Notes: generated by a model from the sequence alone, not told the origin. A stretch of 64,000 bases of DNA from Chitinophaga sp. CF418 (GCF_900142925.1 NZ_FRCN01000012.1:62001-126000); one strand, 5' to 3'; shown: positions 8,604 through 17,754, counted from the stretch's first letter. Translations and numbers: made by a program.

Positions 8604-9731
8604 TCACTTACCGTCTGGTAACGATAGCCGATGTACACCCTCCTCCTTGGAATACCTGAGAGCATTTACCAGCGCATACTGCTTTAAAAAGACTTCAACA
8701 GGCATCTCACGATCAATGGAAACCCTTGTCCGTTTCTCAGTGATGGCGGGATCAAATTCAACTTTTTCTCCATAGATCCTTATCACCTCCTTTTCTATAT
8801 CCGCTATCCCTGCATCCGGCAGGTCGATCACACGTTGCCGCCATGCCTGTACCTTTAGTGTATCTGCTGGCTGTACTTCCAGCTGCTCTCCTTTATATAC
8901 AACTTCCTGCCCGGGTTTAAGATTTACACTACCACCTCTTCCTTTCACATGGATATTGCCGGTGAAAAGGGATACCTGTAAGCCCTTCTCATTATATGCC
9001 TTCACGTTAAAACTGGTACCCAGTACCTCCACCACATCCTCATTCTGCAGATGTACGATGAATGGCATCCGCTCATTCTCTGCTACTGTCAGGAATGCCT
9101 CTCCGCGTAGTGTAACCTCTCTTTTCTCTTTTCCGAAACCAGCCGGCCAGCTGAGTACCGAACCTGAGTTCATGTGCACAAGCGTACCATCATTCAGTTT
9201 TATTTTATATTCCCTTCCCCAGGGTACGATCAGCTTAAGGCTGTCATTGCTACCAACAACCTCAGCCAGTGCTAATATTTCATTTTCATTATAATTAAAT
9301 GATCCGGCGGCGTCTATCTCACCACCCTGACCGTTCAACGCTATCACTTCCCTGTTAAGATCTAACCATACACTCTGACCCTTACCGAACAATACATCTG
9401 GTCTGTTTTTTTGTCCGGAATAGCGGAACACCATAAAAAGCGTCCCTACCATGCAGGCCGCAGCCAGTGAAACGTACGCCATCCTGCGTATCCTGCCTCT
9501 TTTATGCAGCTGGGCATTCCCCATTTCAATGATCTTCCCGGCAGAAGTGGTCCTTATCTGGCGGATCTCACTGATCTGCGGGTCCAGGACCTTATGCATA
9601 TGCGCTGACATTGCTCTCACTTCGGAAGAAGCTTTCATCAACTCCTGCAACTCCGCACGCTCTTCATTCGTGATAGATCCGGTTATTTCGGCAATTATGA
9701 GGGCTTCAGTTTTCAAGTCTTTATTTTTCAT
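8604..9731 (-). CDS. FecR-family anti-sigma factor
   Basis: 375 residues. An N-terminal cytoplasmic anti-sigma region (about 1-80) precedes a transmembrane helix near residues 83-105 (RRMAYVSLAAACMVGTLF). The periplasmic FecR domain follows (YKIKLNDGTLVHMNSGSVLS, then TLRGEAFLTVAENE and VLGTSFNVKAY). The C-terminal DUF4974-like segment contains VEFDPAITEKRTRVSI. The protein holds its sigma factor inactive until the N-terminal STN domain of a TonB-dependent transducer signals substrate. It lies 10 bp downstream of the ECF sigma gene on the same strand. The STN-bearing SusC at 10729 is divergent next to it, so the three form a trans-envelope regulatory set. Confidence 0.93.
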   Translation of the reverse strand: MKNKDLKTEALIIAEITGSITNEERAELQELMKASSEVRAMSAHMHKVLDPQISEIRQIRTTSAGKIIEMGNAQLHKRGRIRRMAYVSLAAACMVGTLFMVFRYSGQKNRPDVLFGKGQSVWLDLNREVIALNGQGGEIDAAGSFNYNENEILALAEVVGSNDSLKLIVPWGREYKIKLNDGTLVHMNSGSVLSWPAGFGKEKREVTLRGEAFLTVAENERMPFIVHLQNEDVVEVLGTSFNVKAYNEKGLQVSLFTGNIHVKGRGGSVNLKPGQEVVYKGEQLEVQPADTLKVQAWRQRVIDLPDAGIADIEKEVIRIYGEKVEFDPAITEKRTRVSIDREMPVEVFLKQYALVNALRYSKEEGVHRLSLPDGK

Positions 9732-9741
9732 GGTTATATTA

Positions 9742-10377
9742 TTATAGACATGATTGGGATAAGAAATAGATGAAAAGAATTAAAATTTTTTTTGAGCCCC
9801 CGCTGGTTTTTCTTCCACCGAGCTCTTTCCGGATATGATTCGAGGCATTCTGTACATGACTTTTTAAGGTCGCCTCCGTTACCCCGGCCTTTGCTGCAGC
9901 CTCTTTATAGCTCATTTGTAAAAAATAGATCATTTCAAAGGCCTCCCGGCTCTTCTTAGGCACCCTTTTCAGCGCTTCCCTTACCTGATCCATTCTTTCA
10001 CTCTCCCTGTCAAATGGCAGCAGTTCCACAGCGTCCGGATCCACATCCTCCGAATACCGCTGCTTCCTTGCCTCATATTTCCTGTTCCTCCCGGATTTGG
10101 TTATACTTTTATTATGGGCAGCGGACATAAGATAAGCCCTCAGGTCACCCCGGATCCTCAGCGTACCTTTCCTTTTCCATAATTCAAGAAACAGTTCCTG
10201 CACAACATCCTCCGCATCTTCAGGATTTCTGAGATAATAAAGTGCGCATGCTTTGACATCGCTGGCGTATAGCTCAAAGAGCCGGTTAAAGGCACGTTCA
10301 TTGCCTTCATTAAGCTGCCTGATCAGCATGACATTTTCTGATACTTGCATATATGTTGAATTTCTGTTTTTCGTCAT
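9742..10377 (-). CDS. ECF-type RNA polymerase sigma factor
   Basis: 211 residues from the longest start; later ATGs at 10350 or 10329 would trim 9-16 residues. Region 2 is clear (AFNRLFELYASDVKACALYY, NPEDAEDVVQELFLELWKR). Region 4 carries a helix-turn-helix (MSYKEAAAKAGVTEATLKSH). This is the Bacteroidetes type of sigma factor paired with FecR. It probably activates the divergent SusC/SusD genes at 10729-15489 when released. The C-terminal tail (KKILILFIYFLSQSCL) is unusually hydrophobic for this family. Confidence 0.92.
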   Translation of the reverse strand: MTKNRNSTYMQVSENVMLIRQLNEGNERAFNRLFELYASDVKACALYYLRNPEDAEDVVQELFLELWKRKGTLRIRGDLRAYLMSAAHNKSITKSGRNRKYEARKQRYSEDVDPDAVELLPFDRESERMDQVREALKRVPKKSREAFEMIYFLQMSYKEAAAKAGVTEATLKSHVQNASNHIRKELGGRKTSGGSKKILILFIYFLSQSCL

Positions 10378-10728
10378 CTTCGTGGACTGATATTTGCATT
10401 ACAAAAGGCTGACAACGCAATTACTGCGTAATCTGGTCATGAGTCAAATTGTCTTGGGATTATCATAAGATTGCTCCGAAAGAGTCGAGTCAGGAGAAAG
10501 TATACTAAATTAGCCAATATCATTATGATAATAAAATTATCCGGTTTCTAGCGCCCGGTCTATATGTTATGAAAGGCTTTACCACAACTACTTTGGAATA
10601 GTTTATCTTTTTTTCGGCATAAGTAATACCCAAAAAAACACAACTATCGTTCATCTGTTTGGCTCATAAAAATTGTCTACCCGACGGGAACAATACTGAA
10701 TAGTCTTACAAAAACTCATACCAGAGAT
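10378..10728. other. Divergent intergenic region between sigma factor and STN-type SusC
   Basis: 351 bp without a supportable gene. It must hold the promoters of both transcription units. Only partial matches to the TAnnTTTG consensus were found (for example TACTTTGG near 10589 on the plus strand), so no promoter is called. The ECF sigma-dependent site cannot be recognised by eye. Confidence 0.4.
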
Positions 10729-13700
10729 ATGCAACTTTCCAGGAGGCATGCCAGCGCGTTATATCCCATGCTGTTATTCCAGTTCTCACTATACTTATCC
10801 ACTGCGGTGATTGCGCAGGATAGATCATCTCCCATAGCCATGAAGGTGACTTTCTCCGTGCATAACACTACTTTACACGATATATTTGATACCATCAGTG
10901 CGCAGACACAACTGCATTTCTTTTACTCTCACAACGATCTTGACGACCAGGAGAAATATACCTTCCGTGCCATCAATGAACATGTACTCACAGTCGTCAA
11001 CCGTTTAGTCAATAAAAAAGGGTTCTCCTGTAAAATAGAGGGAGAGAACGTTGTAATATTCAGATCGCCAGCCGCCGGCGCTCAGACACAGGAAGATCCC
11101 CCCGCTGCAGCTGCTGATCCAAAGACATACCGTCTCCGTGGGCAGGTGCTGGACAGTACGGGCACGCCTCTACCGGGGGCAACCATCTTAATAAAAGGCA
11201 CCAATAACAGATACAGTACTAAAGAAGACGGACAGTTCTTCATCCCGGCCACCACTCCCCACCTTGTCCTGAAGATCAGCTATACCGGGTTTGATACAGA
11301 GGAATATCCCGTTACTGATCCTGAAAAGGATATCAGCGTGGTGCTCCACCAGCATACCAGTCCTCTTGATGAAACAGTGATCATTGCCTATGGCACCACT
11401 TCAAAAAGACTGAATACAGGGAATGTTGCAAAGGTGGCTTCCAATGATATAGAAAAATATCCCACAAGCAATCCACTCCTGGCACTTCAGGGCCGTGTAC
11501 CCGGTCTGACTATCTACCAGGCCAGTGGTGCGCCCGGCACTCCGCTGGATATCCGGCTTAGGGTACAGAACTCCTTTCTTAGCAACAATAGCCCCCTGAT
11601 TGTTGTTGACGGCATTCCACTGCCCACCGGCAATCAGAATATCAACCTGCTCACCGCCCATCCCAATAGCAACGTAGGAATATTTTCAATTCTTAATGGT
11701 ATAGACATTGCAAGCATTGAAGTACTGAAGGATGCCGATGCTACCGCCATCTATGGCAGTCGTGGTGGGAACGGGGTAATTCATATTACCACCAAAAGAG
11801 GAACTGCCGGTAAACTAAAACTCACGGCCGATTATACAATGGGTGTCAGCCAGGTAAGCAGTAAACTCAGTTTACTGAATACACCACAGTACCTAAGCCT
11901 CCGGCATGAGGCCTTCAGGAATGACAAACTTGCGCTGAGCAATACTCCCGGTGCCCCCGGCTATGCACCCGATATCCTGTCATGGGACACTACACGGTAT
12001 ACCGACTGGCAGAAATGGCAGATAGGAGGCAACGCGCCTACCAGCCGTGCAAACCTGTTCCTGTCAGGCGGCAATGCAACCACCCAGCTAATGACCTCTC
12101 TTGGCTTCTACCGGGAGGGCACCGTACTTCCCTCCGATATGGCCTATCTCAGGGGAACGGCCAGTTTTTCGCTCAACCACAGGTCTGCAGACGATAAGTT
12201 CAGGCTAGGGGTATACGCCAATTATGGGAAAGACAGGAATGATATGTTCAATAACTCCCTGTCGATATTGCTACCTCCCAATGCACCCAAACTATACAAT
12301 GATGACAATCAGTTCAACTGGATTGAGGGAAACGAGCCGTTTAAGAACCCTGCAGCGGAATTGCTGAAAACTTATGTGCATGAAACAGAAAACCAGATTG
12401 TCAACCTCAATGCAGAATATGCAATACTGCAAGACCTTAAGGTAAAGTTCAACCTGGGATACAACAGCCTAATGGCGAATGAAAATTTAAGGATTCCCAT
12501 AAAATCCCAGAACCCTTATCTTACTGATAACATCACCGGTACTTCCTCTTTCGGGAACAATAACTTTAAAAGCTATCTTGTGGAGCCCCAAGCGGAATAC
12601 AACCGCCGCATCAACAATGGAGAACTGACCATATTAGGCGGAGCCTCCTTTCAGTATACCAGTAATTATACTTTCACTATAACAGGAACAGGTTATACCA
12701 GTGATGCCCTGCTCTCCTCGATTGACGGAGCTCCCATTATATCCAGCAAACTCACCAACCGTCTTGAGTATAAATATGGCGCCGTCTTCGGCAGGATCAC
12801 CTATAAACTCAGGAACAGGTATATCGTCAATCTTTCAGGACGAAGGGACGGAAGTTCCAAATTCAGCCCGGAGCACCGGTTCAGCAACTTCGGTTCCGTA
12901 GGCGCGGCCTGGATCTTTTCAGAGGAGCCTTTTGTAAAGGGAGTGCTACCCTTCCTCAGCTTTGGAAAACTCCGGTCAAGCATCGGCGTTACAGGCAATG
13001 ATCAGATAGCGGATTACAAATACCTGGATACCTGGTCGCTTTCCTTTGGCAATCCTTATCAGAATACGACGACCATGACGCCGGATGCGCTTTATAACCC
13101 GGCCTACACCTGGGAAAGGACCCGAAAAATTGAAGCAGCGCTGGAACTGGGATTTTTCAAAGACCGGCTGCTCACCTCATTTGCTTACTTCCAGAACAGA
13201 AGCGACAACCAGTTATTAAACTATGCATTGCCTATACAAACAGGTTTTACCGGTATATTGAAAAACTTCGACGCACTGGTACAGAGTAGCGGCTGGGAAT
13301 TCGCTATTAACGGTGATATTATAAAAAGTAAGTCCTTTATATTCAATGCAGCGTTCAATATCAGTATACCCAGGAACAAACTGCTCCGTTTTAACAACCT
13401 GGCCAACTCCTCCTATGCCGGCACCTATGTGATAGGAGAATCGCTGAATGTGCTTTATAAACTGCAGTCTAAGGGCGTTTCTTCCGACAGCGGCGTTTTC
13501 AGACTGGCAGATGCAGACGGCAACGGTCACTATACTTCCGCCGATTATAAAGTGATAGGCAGTCTTGATCCTGTATATCATGGCGGTGTCCAGCTGAATG
13601 TACAATATAAGCGTTTCAGTTTCTCCTTAGCCGGTGAATTCAGAAAGCAACTGGTACCTAATTATCTATACGGCACTTACGTCAATAATTTCTTTCCTGG

Positions 13701-14064
13701 AACGATGGTCAATCAGTCTGACATCGTCCTTAATCACTGGCGCCAAAAGGGAGACAATGCCCGATATCCGAAATATTCAACGAAACCGACGGGAACAGTT
13801 TATGGCTCAAGGAAAGAAATCGTTAACTCTGAAGAAGCGTACTCTGATGGCAGCTTCCTGAAATGCAGGAATGTTGCCGTTTCCTACACATTAGATATGC
13901 ACAAGCGTAAAGATAAAAGGCCTGTGCAGCTCACCATCTTCTGCAATGCACAGAACCTTTTTACGATTAGCAGGTATAAGGAAGGCGATCCAGAAACGGC
14001 TAATATCCTTTTCCTACCTACGCTTAGGACCATTGCAGGAGGTATCCGGTTTTCCCTACAATAA
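10729..14064 (+). CDS. SusC-family TonB-dependent transducer with STN signalling domain
   Basis: 1111 residues. After the signal peptide comes an STN domain (about residues 38-112: MKVTFSVHNTTLHDIFDTIS, ending KIEGENVVIF). Next is a CarboxypepD_reg-like domain (about 133-212: YRLRGQVLDSTGTPLPGATI), then the plug (ETVIIAYGTTSKRLNTGNVA, NSPLIVVDGIPLPTGNQN, AIYGSRGGNGVIHITTKRG) and a barrel. The STN domain is the part that talks to FecR across the periplasm, matching the adjacent sigma/FecR pair. The paired SusD starts 21 bp downstream. No degradative enzyme is linked, so the ligand is unknown; a protein- or peptide-derived oligomer is as likely as a glycan. Confidence 0.93.
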   Translation: MQLSRRHASALYPMLLFQFSLYLSTAVIAQDRSSPIAMKVTFSVHNTTLHDIFDTISAQTQLHFFYSHNDLDDQEKYTFRAINEHVLTVVNRLVNKKGFSCKIEGENVVIFRSPAAGAQTQEDPPAAAADPKTYRLRGQVLDSTGTPLPGATILIKGTNNRYSTKEDGQFFIPATTPHLVLKISYTGFDTEEYPVTDPEKDISVVLHQHTSPLDETVIIAYGTTSKRLNTGNVAKVASNDIEKYPTSNPLLALQGRVPGLTIYQASGAPGTPLDIRLRVQNSFLSNNSPLIVVDGIPLPTGNQNINLLTAHPNSNVGIFSILNGIDIASIEVLKDADATAIYGSRGGNGVIHITTKRGTAGKLKLTADYTMGVSQVSSKLSLLNTPQYLSLRHEAFRNDKLALSNTPGAPGYAPDILSWDTTRYTDWQKWQIGGNAPTSRANLFLSGGNATTQLMTSLGFYREGTVLPSDMAYLRGTASFSLNHRSADDKFRLGVYANYGKDRNDMFNNSLSILLPPNAPKLYNDDNQFNWIEGNEPFKNPAAELLKTYVHETENQIVNLNAEYAILQDLKVKFNLGYNSLMANENLRIPIKSQNPYLTDNITGTSSFGNNNFKSYLVEPQAEYNRRINNGELTILGGASFQYTSNYTFTITGTGYTSDALLSSIDGAPIISSKLTNRLEYKYGAVFGRITYKLRNRYIVNLSGRRDGSSKFSPEHRFSNFGSVGAAWIFSEEPFVKGVLPFLSFGKLRSSIGVTGNDQIADYKYLDTWSLSFGNPYQNTTTMTPDALYNPAYTWERTRKIEAALELGFFKDRLLTSFAYFQNRSDNQLLNYALPIQTGFTGILKNFDALVQSSGWEFAINGDIIKSKSFIFNAAFNISIPRNKLLRFNNLANSSYAGTYVIGESLNVLYKLQSKGVSSDSGVFRLADADGNGHYTSADYKVIGSLDPVYHGGVQLNVQYKRFSFSLAGEFRKQLVPNYLYGTYVNNFFPGTMVNQSDIVLNHWRQKGDNARYPKYSTKPTGTVYGSRKEIVNSEEAYSDGSFLKCRNVAVSYTLDMHKRKDKRPVQLTIFCNAQNLFTISRYKEGDPETANILFLPTLRTIAGGIRFSLQ

Positions 14065-14085
14065 ATGTAAATGAAATAATACTAT

Positions 14086-15489
14086 ATGCGTAATACGTTT
14101 ATTAACCACAAAATGAGAAGACAGTTTTTATTAACAGCAATTATCTGCTGCTTTTCGTTCAGTTGTAACTTATTGAATGTCGATAATCCGGCTAACAAAG
14201 CTGTAGGCGATGACCTGTTCAAGAATAAAGAAACAGCCGAAACGGCCGTCCTGGGCATCTACTCCCTCATCGCCGGCACATCCAATATATTCATGGCGGC
14301 TATCACCAGCTACTCCGCAATATATGCAGATGAAGCATTCTATACAGGACAGACAATCCCAATTCAGGAATTTAACAACAGTGCCATTTCAACCATCAAT
14401 ACGGTCATCGAAGGCAACTTTTGGAATAATTCTTATCGCTTTGCCTACCAGATCAATACATGTCTGGAAAAACTAAGCAATAGCAAAGGCATTTCCGAGG
14501 CCACCAAAAACCAACTAAGCGGAGAGTGCAAGCTTTTAAGGGCTTTTATTTACTTTCAAATGCTCCAGCTATTCGGCAAAGTGCCGCTCATTACCGTAAC
14601 AGACTACAGGGTCAATGAAAATATGCCGAGAACTGAAACGGACGCCATACGGAAGAGCATTCTTACAGATCTGCTTAGTGCAAAAGAATTACTCTCAGAG
14701 GCCTATCCTACGAACGAAAAGGTCAGAGCAAATAAATATGCAGCTGCTGCTCTCCTGGCCAGATTTTACCTGCACCAACAGCAATGGCAGGCGGCAGAGA
14801 AAGAAGCCACCGAAATTATCAATACAGGCCGTTACCAATTAACTGCCCCCGATGACGTATTTCTCGCTAACAGTGCCGAAGCCATATTCCAGATACAGCC
14901 CGTTCTTGTAGGTTATAACACCATGGAAGGCAATACATTTATTCCAACAGACGCCGCCCGACCGGCTTTTGCATTGACAACATACCTCACCAGCGCATTT
15001 GAGGCAAATGATAAGCGCTGGAAATCGTGGGTCGCAAGTAAGGTAATTAACGGTATCACCTACTATTATCCATTTAAGTATAAAAGAAAAGCTGACTTCA
15101 TCCTCAATTCAAAACCGCTGGAGTACAATATGATATTCCGTCTTGCCGAGATACTGTTGATCCGTGCGGAGAGTCGCGTACATCTGAACGCATTGCCCGG
15201 GGCCATCGCAGACCTGGATGCCATCCGGCTGCGTGCGGGCCTTCCATTGGTACAAACCACCAACCCCGGCATATCTGCAGCCGAACTATATGAAAAGATA
15301 GAACGGGAAAGAAGAATTGAACTCTTCATGGAATGCGGGCACAGATGGTTGGATCTCAGGCGAACGGGTAAAGCATCAGAAACTTTGCAGGCGATCAAAT
15401 CAGACTGGAAAGCAACAAGGGAACTGTGGCCGATACCACAAGCACAGAGAACTTTGAATCCGGCACTCACACAAAATGACGGATACTAA
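14086..15489 (+). CDS. SusD/RagB-family outer-membrane lipoprotein
   Basis: 467 residues from the first ATG; an internal ATG at 14113 (MRRQFLLTAI) gives a more typical lipoprotein signal. The lipobox is FSFSC, followed by NLLNVDNPANKAVGDDLF. SusD hallmarks are GECKLLRAFIYFQMLQLFGK near residue 150 and MIFRLAEILLIRAESRVHL in the C-terminal half. The terminal IERERRIELFMECGHRWLDL segment completes the family pattern. At 467 residues it is a short SusD, common for pairs outside glycan PULs. It follows the STN-type SusC and is the last gene before a strong terminator. Confidence 0.92.
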   Translation: MRNTFINHKMRRQFLLTAIICCFSFSCNLLNVDNPANKAVGDDLFKNKETAETAVLGIYSLIAGTSNIFMAAITSYSAIYADEAFYTGQTIPIQEFNNSAISTINTVIEGNFWNNSYRFAYQINTCLEKLSNSKGISEATKNQLSGECKLLRAFIYFQMLQLFGKVPLITVTDYRVNENMPRTETDAIRKSILTDLLSAKELLSEAYPTNEKVRANKYAAAALLARFYLHQQQWQAAEKEATEIINTGRYQLTAPDDVFLANSAEAIFQIQPVLVGYNTMEGNTFIPTDAARPAFALTTYLTSAFEANDKRWKSWVASKVINGITYYYPFKYKRKADFILNSKPLEYNMIFRLAEILLIRAESRVHLNALPGAIADLDAIRLRAGLPLVQTTNPGISAAELYEKIERERRIELFMECGHRWLDLRRTGKASETLQAIKSDWKATRELWPIPQAQRTLNPALTQNDGY

Positions 15490-15533
15490 CGGAGAACCAT
15501 AATCGTAGTATCAGGACAAATTGCGGTATAAGA

Positions 15534-15572
15534 CAGCACCAGGACATATAGGCCTGGTGCTGTTTTGTTTTT
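15534..15572 (+). terminator. Intrinsic terminator after the second SusC/SusD pair
   Basis: A perfect 10-bp stem (CAGCACCAGG / CCTGGTGCTG) with a 9-nt loop is followed by TTTTGTTTTT. It lies 45 bp after the SusD stop and just before the converging small gene at 15579. Confidence 0.85.
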
Positions 15573-15578
15573 ACTGTT

Positions 15579-15827
15579 TCAGAACGTAAAGTCTCCAACT
15601 GTATAGATGGTTGTATTATCCTGGGCACGAAGACAGATGCCGAAAGTTCCTGAACAAAGTGTTTGAGCCTGTGTCTGTGTCGCATTCACAAGCACCAATT
15701 CATCGTCCCAGTTTATCCAGTTATGTAAAACGTCTGCAGAAGAGGAAGAAGGAAGATTGGATGCGATAGCGCCGCTTGTTCCTGCTACAGCGGCGAGGAC
15801 TGCGAATAGTAGTTTGATCTTTTTCAT
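15579..15827 (-). CDS. Small exported protein, DUF6520-like
   Basis: 82 residues from the ATG at 15827; the frame is open further upstream but MKKIKLLFAVLAAVAGTSGA is the obvious signal peptide. The mature part has two cysteines six residues apart (LCSGTFGIC) and a WINWDDELVL segment. I recognise the layout as the DUF6520-type small proteins common in Chitinophagaceae, which often sit next to MauE/DoxX-like membrane proteins as here. The paired cysteines could form a disulfide. Function is unknown. The MauE-like gene upstream on the same strand is separated by 526 bp of repeat-containing DNA. Confidence 0.65.
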   Translation of the reverse strand: MKKIKLLFAVLAAVAGTSGAIASNLPSSSSADVLHNWINWDDELVLVNATQTQAQTLCSGTFGICLRAQDNTTIYTVGDFTF

Positions 15828-15917
15828 ACGAATGCTAATTAATAATTGAGGTGATTGATTTGATTGGTACGTTATTTTGAAATTATAGGTACACGATCTT
15901 GACCCCACTTCGTGAAG

Positions 15918-16050
15918 TATACTGCCTTCTCATCCTCTTTAAGGCATGACTCCCCCTTTTAAGGCATAATTCGCCTTTTAAGACATGAATCCCCCCGCAT
16001 GCCTGCGGCACGTTCATTTATAACCAGTATTATTCTTAATACATTAAGAT
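15918..16050. repeat. Direct repeat, longer copy, between the small exported protein and MauE-like gene
   Basis: Begins TATACTGCCTTCTCATCCTC and ends ATACATTAAGAT; a second copy starts immediately after it. Inside are three variants of a short word TTTAAGGCATGA / TTTAAGGCATAA / TTTAAGACATGA, followed by CATGCCTGCGGCAC. The extra 20 bp relative to copy 2 is one additional short-word unit. Confidence 0.8.
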
Positions 16051-16163
16051 TATACTTCCTTCTCATCCTCTTTAAGGCATGCTTCTCCCTTTAAGACATG
16101 AATCCCCCCTCATGCCTGCGGCACATAGATTTATAGGCAATATTGTTCTTAATACATTAAGAT
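16051..16163. repeat. Direct repeat, shorter copy
   Basis: Second copy of the element at 15918, beginning TATACTTCCTTCTCATCCTC and ending ATACATTAAGAT, with two TTTAAG-CATG words. The rest of 15828-16353 shows no gene; the promoter of the small exported protein is presumably here, on the minus strand. Confidence 0.8.
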
Positions 16164-16353
16164 CAGGAGAATGCTGTGTCAGTCTCCTTTCCAGGCAGTA
16201 AGCGTTTTTACTTTCAATGCAATAAACTATCCCCTAATATCCCCCGTTCAGGTAGATTTCGTGCTATTGTCCCCGTTACATAAGCGATTGCTGTTTATTA
16301 TATGTTATGTGTAAACGTCAGTAATGTAAAAAATGTTTCGTGTGTGATAGTAA

Positions 16354-16803
16354 CTATGCCATCTTCTTGCTGAATTGCTGTTCCAGGTAAATACCAACAA
16401 TGCCGATAACAATAAAAAAGAGGTTGAAGATCAGGTGTTGCGTCCATGTAAAGCTCGCAATCACACCGCCACAGCTACAGGGAATTACGCCATAGTAGTT
16501 CAGTTTGACAAGGATGATGTAGGCAGTAAAACATATCATCAATGTCGTAGCAAAGAACAACCCTATCCTTCTCAGGGAAAAGGTCATCATCATCACAGCC
16601 GACAGGATCTCGGATGAAAGAACACTCCACACCAGTAAGTGCGTGTACTTATCCGGAAATGGCTGACGATCCATCTGAATAATAAATATCCGGTAATTCA
16701 TCAGTTTGGATGCAGCTGCATAGATAAACATACTTGTGAACAAAAAGTAACAGATCAGGAGAATAGTATCCCTGGCTTTTATGCGTCCCATTTGCATAAA
16801 CAT
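16354..16803 (-). CDS. MauE/DoxX-like redox-associated membrane protein
   Basis: 149 residues with four predicted membrane helices (about 13-33, 53-73, 80-100, 122-142). The family hallmark is the PCSCGG motif near residue 112, followed by TWTQHLIFN, seen in Bacteroidota MauE/DoxX proteins. MauE-type proteins are thought to help disulfide formation in periplasmic partners, and the CxC pair would be the redox site. The partner may be the small two-cysteine exported protein encoded downstream at 15579. An alternative start two codons in (MQMGRI) is possible. Confidence 0.75.
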   Translation of the reverse strand: MFMQMGRIKARDTILLICYFLFTSMFIYAAASKLMNYRIFIIQMDRQPFPDKYTHLLVWSVLSSEILSAVMMMTFSLRRIGLFFATTLMICFTAYIILVKLNYYGVIPCSCGGVIASFTWTQHLIFNLFFIVIGIVGIYLEQQFSKKMA

Positions 16804-17081
16804 TTTTTTAGTACCCCCTCCCGTTTTACGGGACTTTCAACAGATGAAACCAAGGTAATTTTTTTTCATTACAACTTAGTTAATCGCATGTTAAATAGGT
16901 CTGGCTTTTATTGGAAGGATATTTCTGCGATCAACTGATAAGGTAGGTGTAAGGCGGTTGTAGCAGGTTTAAGTGTAGGCTTCAATGATGGTTACGACGT
17001 GTTTTTTTTTGGAACCCGGGGCCTTGTTATTTCTCCGTGTAAACAACGCGGATGGCCCGGGGTAATTGGGGTGTACTGCAA

Positions 17082-17405
17082 TCAACCTCTCTGATAAATG
17101 ATCCTGTTCTCAAATTCTCCGGTAACTACACGGCCGTAAATGCTCTTAGTCCATCCATTCTCAAAGCCGTGATTATTAGCTATCAGAAATCCTTTGTTCG
17201 CATCTTTCTTCACGATCTTATGCGCATCAATGTAACGCCCCCTTACTTTACAGAACACAATATCACCGATCTCATATTCTTCTGCTTTTGTGAACGTAAG
17301 CAGGCTTCCGCTTTTTAAAATGGGTAACATAGAGCTTCCAAAGGCTTTCATTCTTCCTGCCCCTACTGTCTGCAGCTCACTTTTTAGTCTTTCGTATTTA
17401 TTCAT
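17082..17405 (-). CDS. LexA/signal-peptidase (S24/S26)-fold peptidase-like protein
   Basis: 107 residues. The nucleophile motif GSSMLPILKSG places Ser25 exactly where S24/S26 peptidases have GxSMxP. The usual Lys general base is replaced by a His62 motif (DAHKIV), as in Ser/His signal peptidases of the archaeal and ER type. There is no membrane helix and no DNA-binding domain, so it is neither a standard signal peptidase nor a repressor. A cytoplasmic processing or self-cleaving role is possible. The gene lies downstream of an AraC regulator but behind a probable terminator (17475-17523), so it is likely transcribed on its own. Confidence 0.65.
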   Translation of the reverse strand: MNKYERLKSELQTVGAGRMKAFGSSMLPILKSGSLLTFTKAEEYEIGDIVFCKVRGRYIDAHKIVKKDANKGFLIANNHGFENGWTKSIYGRVVTGEFENRIIYQRG

Positions 17406-17474
17406 CTTGTTAAAAATTTGAATGCAAAAATAACGAAATATACCGCATCAGCTTGCCTGGAATTGGGCACCTGT

Positions 17475-17523
17475 AAAAAAAGGCCATAAGAGGCTTCATT
17501 TGGGTCTAAGGGCCTCTATGAGG
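17475..17523 (-). terminator. Probable intrinsic terminator for minus-strand transcription
   Basis: On the minus strand CATAGAGGC pairs with GCCTCTTATG (one bulge) and is followed by GGCCTTTTTTTA. It separates the AraC gene and its hairpin-rich 3' region from the peptidase-like gene starting at 17405. Confidence 0.5.
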
Positions 17524-17620
17524 TATCAGGACACTTCGTCCCTATTGCGGCTTAAATTCAGCCTTAAATGCCTGATAAAAGCGGTTCGTCCCTGCCATGA
17601 CAAAACCCGCACCTTCATTT

Positions 17621-17741
17621 AACCAGCATGTAACTAGCATATGACCAGGATCTTCCTCCGTCTTTCTTCCGTTAAAAACGGAGGAATAACGGAGGAAAGA
17701 CGGAGGAATAACCGAGGAATATGCTAGTTGTATGCTAGTTT
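17621..17741. repeat. Giant hairpin 1: 53-54 nt imperfect inverted repeat
   Basis: The left arm 17621-17673 and right arm 17688-17741 are near reverse complements around a 14-nt loop. The innermost 20 bp (TCCTCCGTCTTTCTTCCGTT, 17654-17673) pair with 17688-17707 with a single G-U difference. Outer words are AACTAGCATAT and ATATGCTAGTT. The element lies in the minus-strand 3' region of the AraC gene. Confidence 0.85.
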
Positions 17742-17754
17742 AATACAGGTTCAA

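Noticed and set aside
10585..10592. TACTTTGG as the -7 element of the second SusC
   Set aside because: One mismatch to TAnnTTTG and no -33 element at the right distance; this gene is probably under its own ECF sigma factor.
16804..17081. Possible promoter or gene in the spacer between the MauE-like and peptidase-like genes
   Set aside because: Apart from a T-run and CCCGGGG words there is no open frame or consensus promoter; nothing to call.
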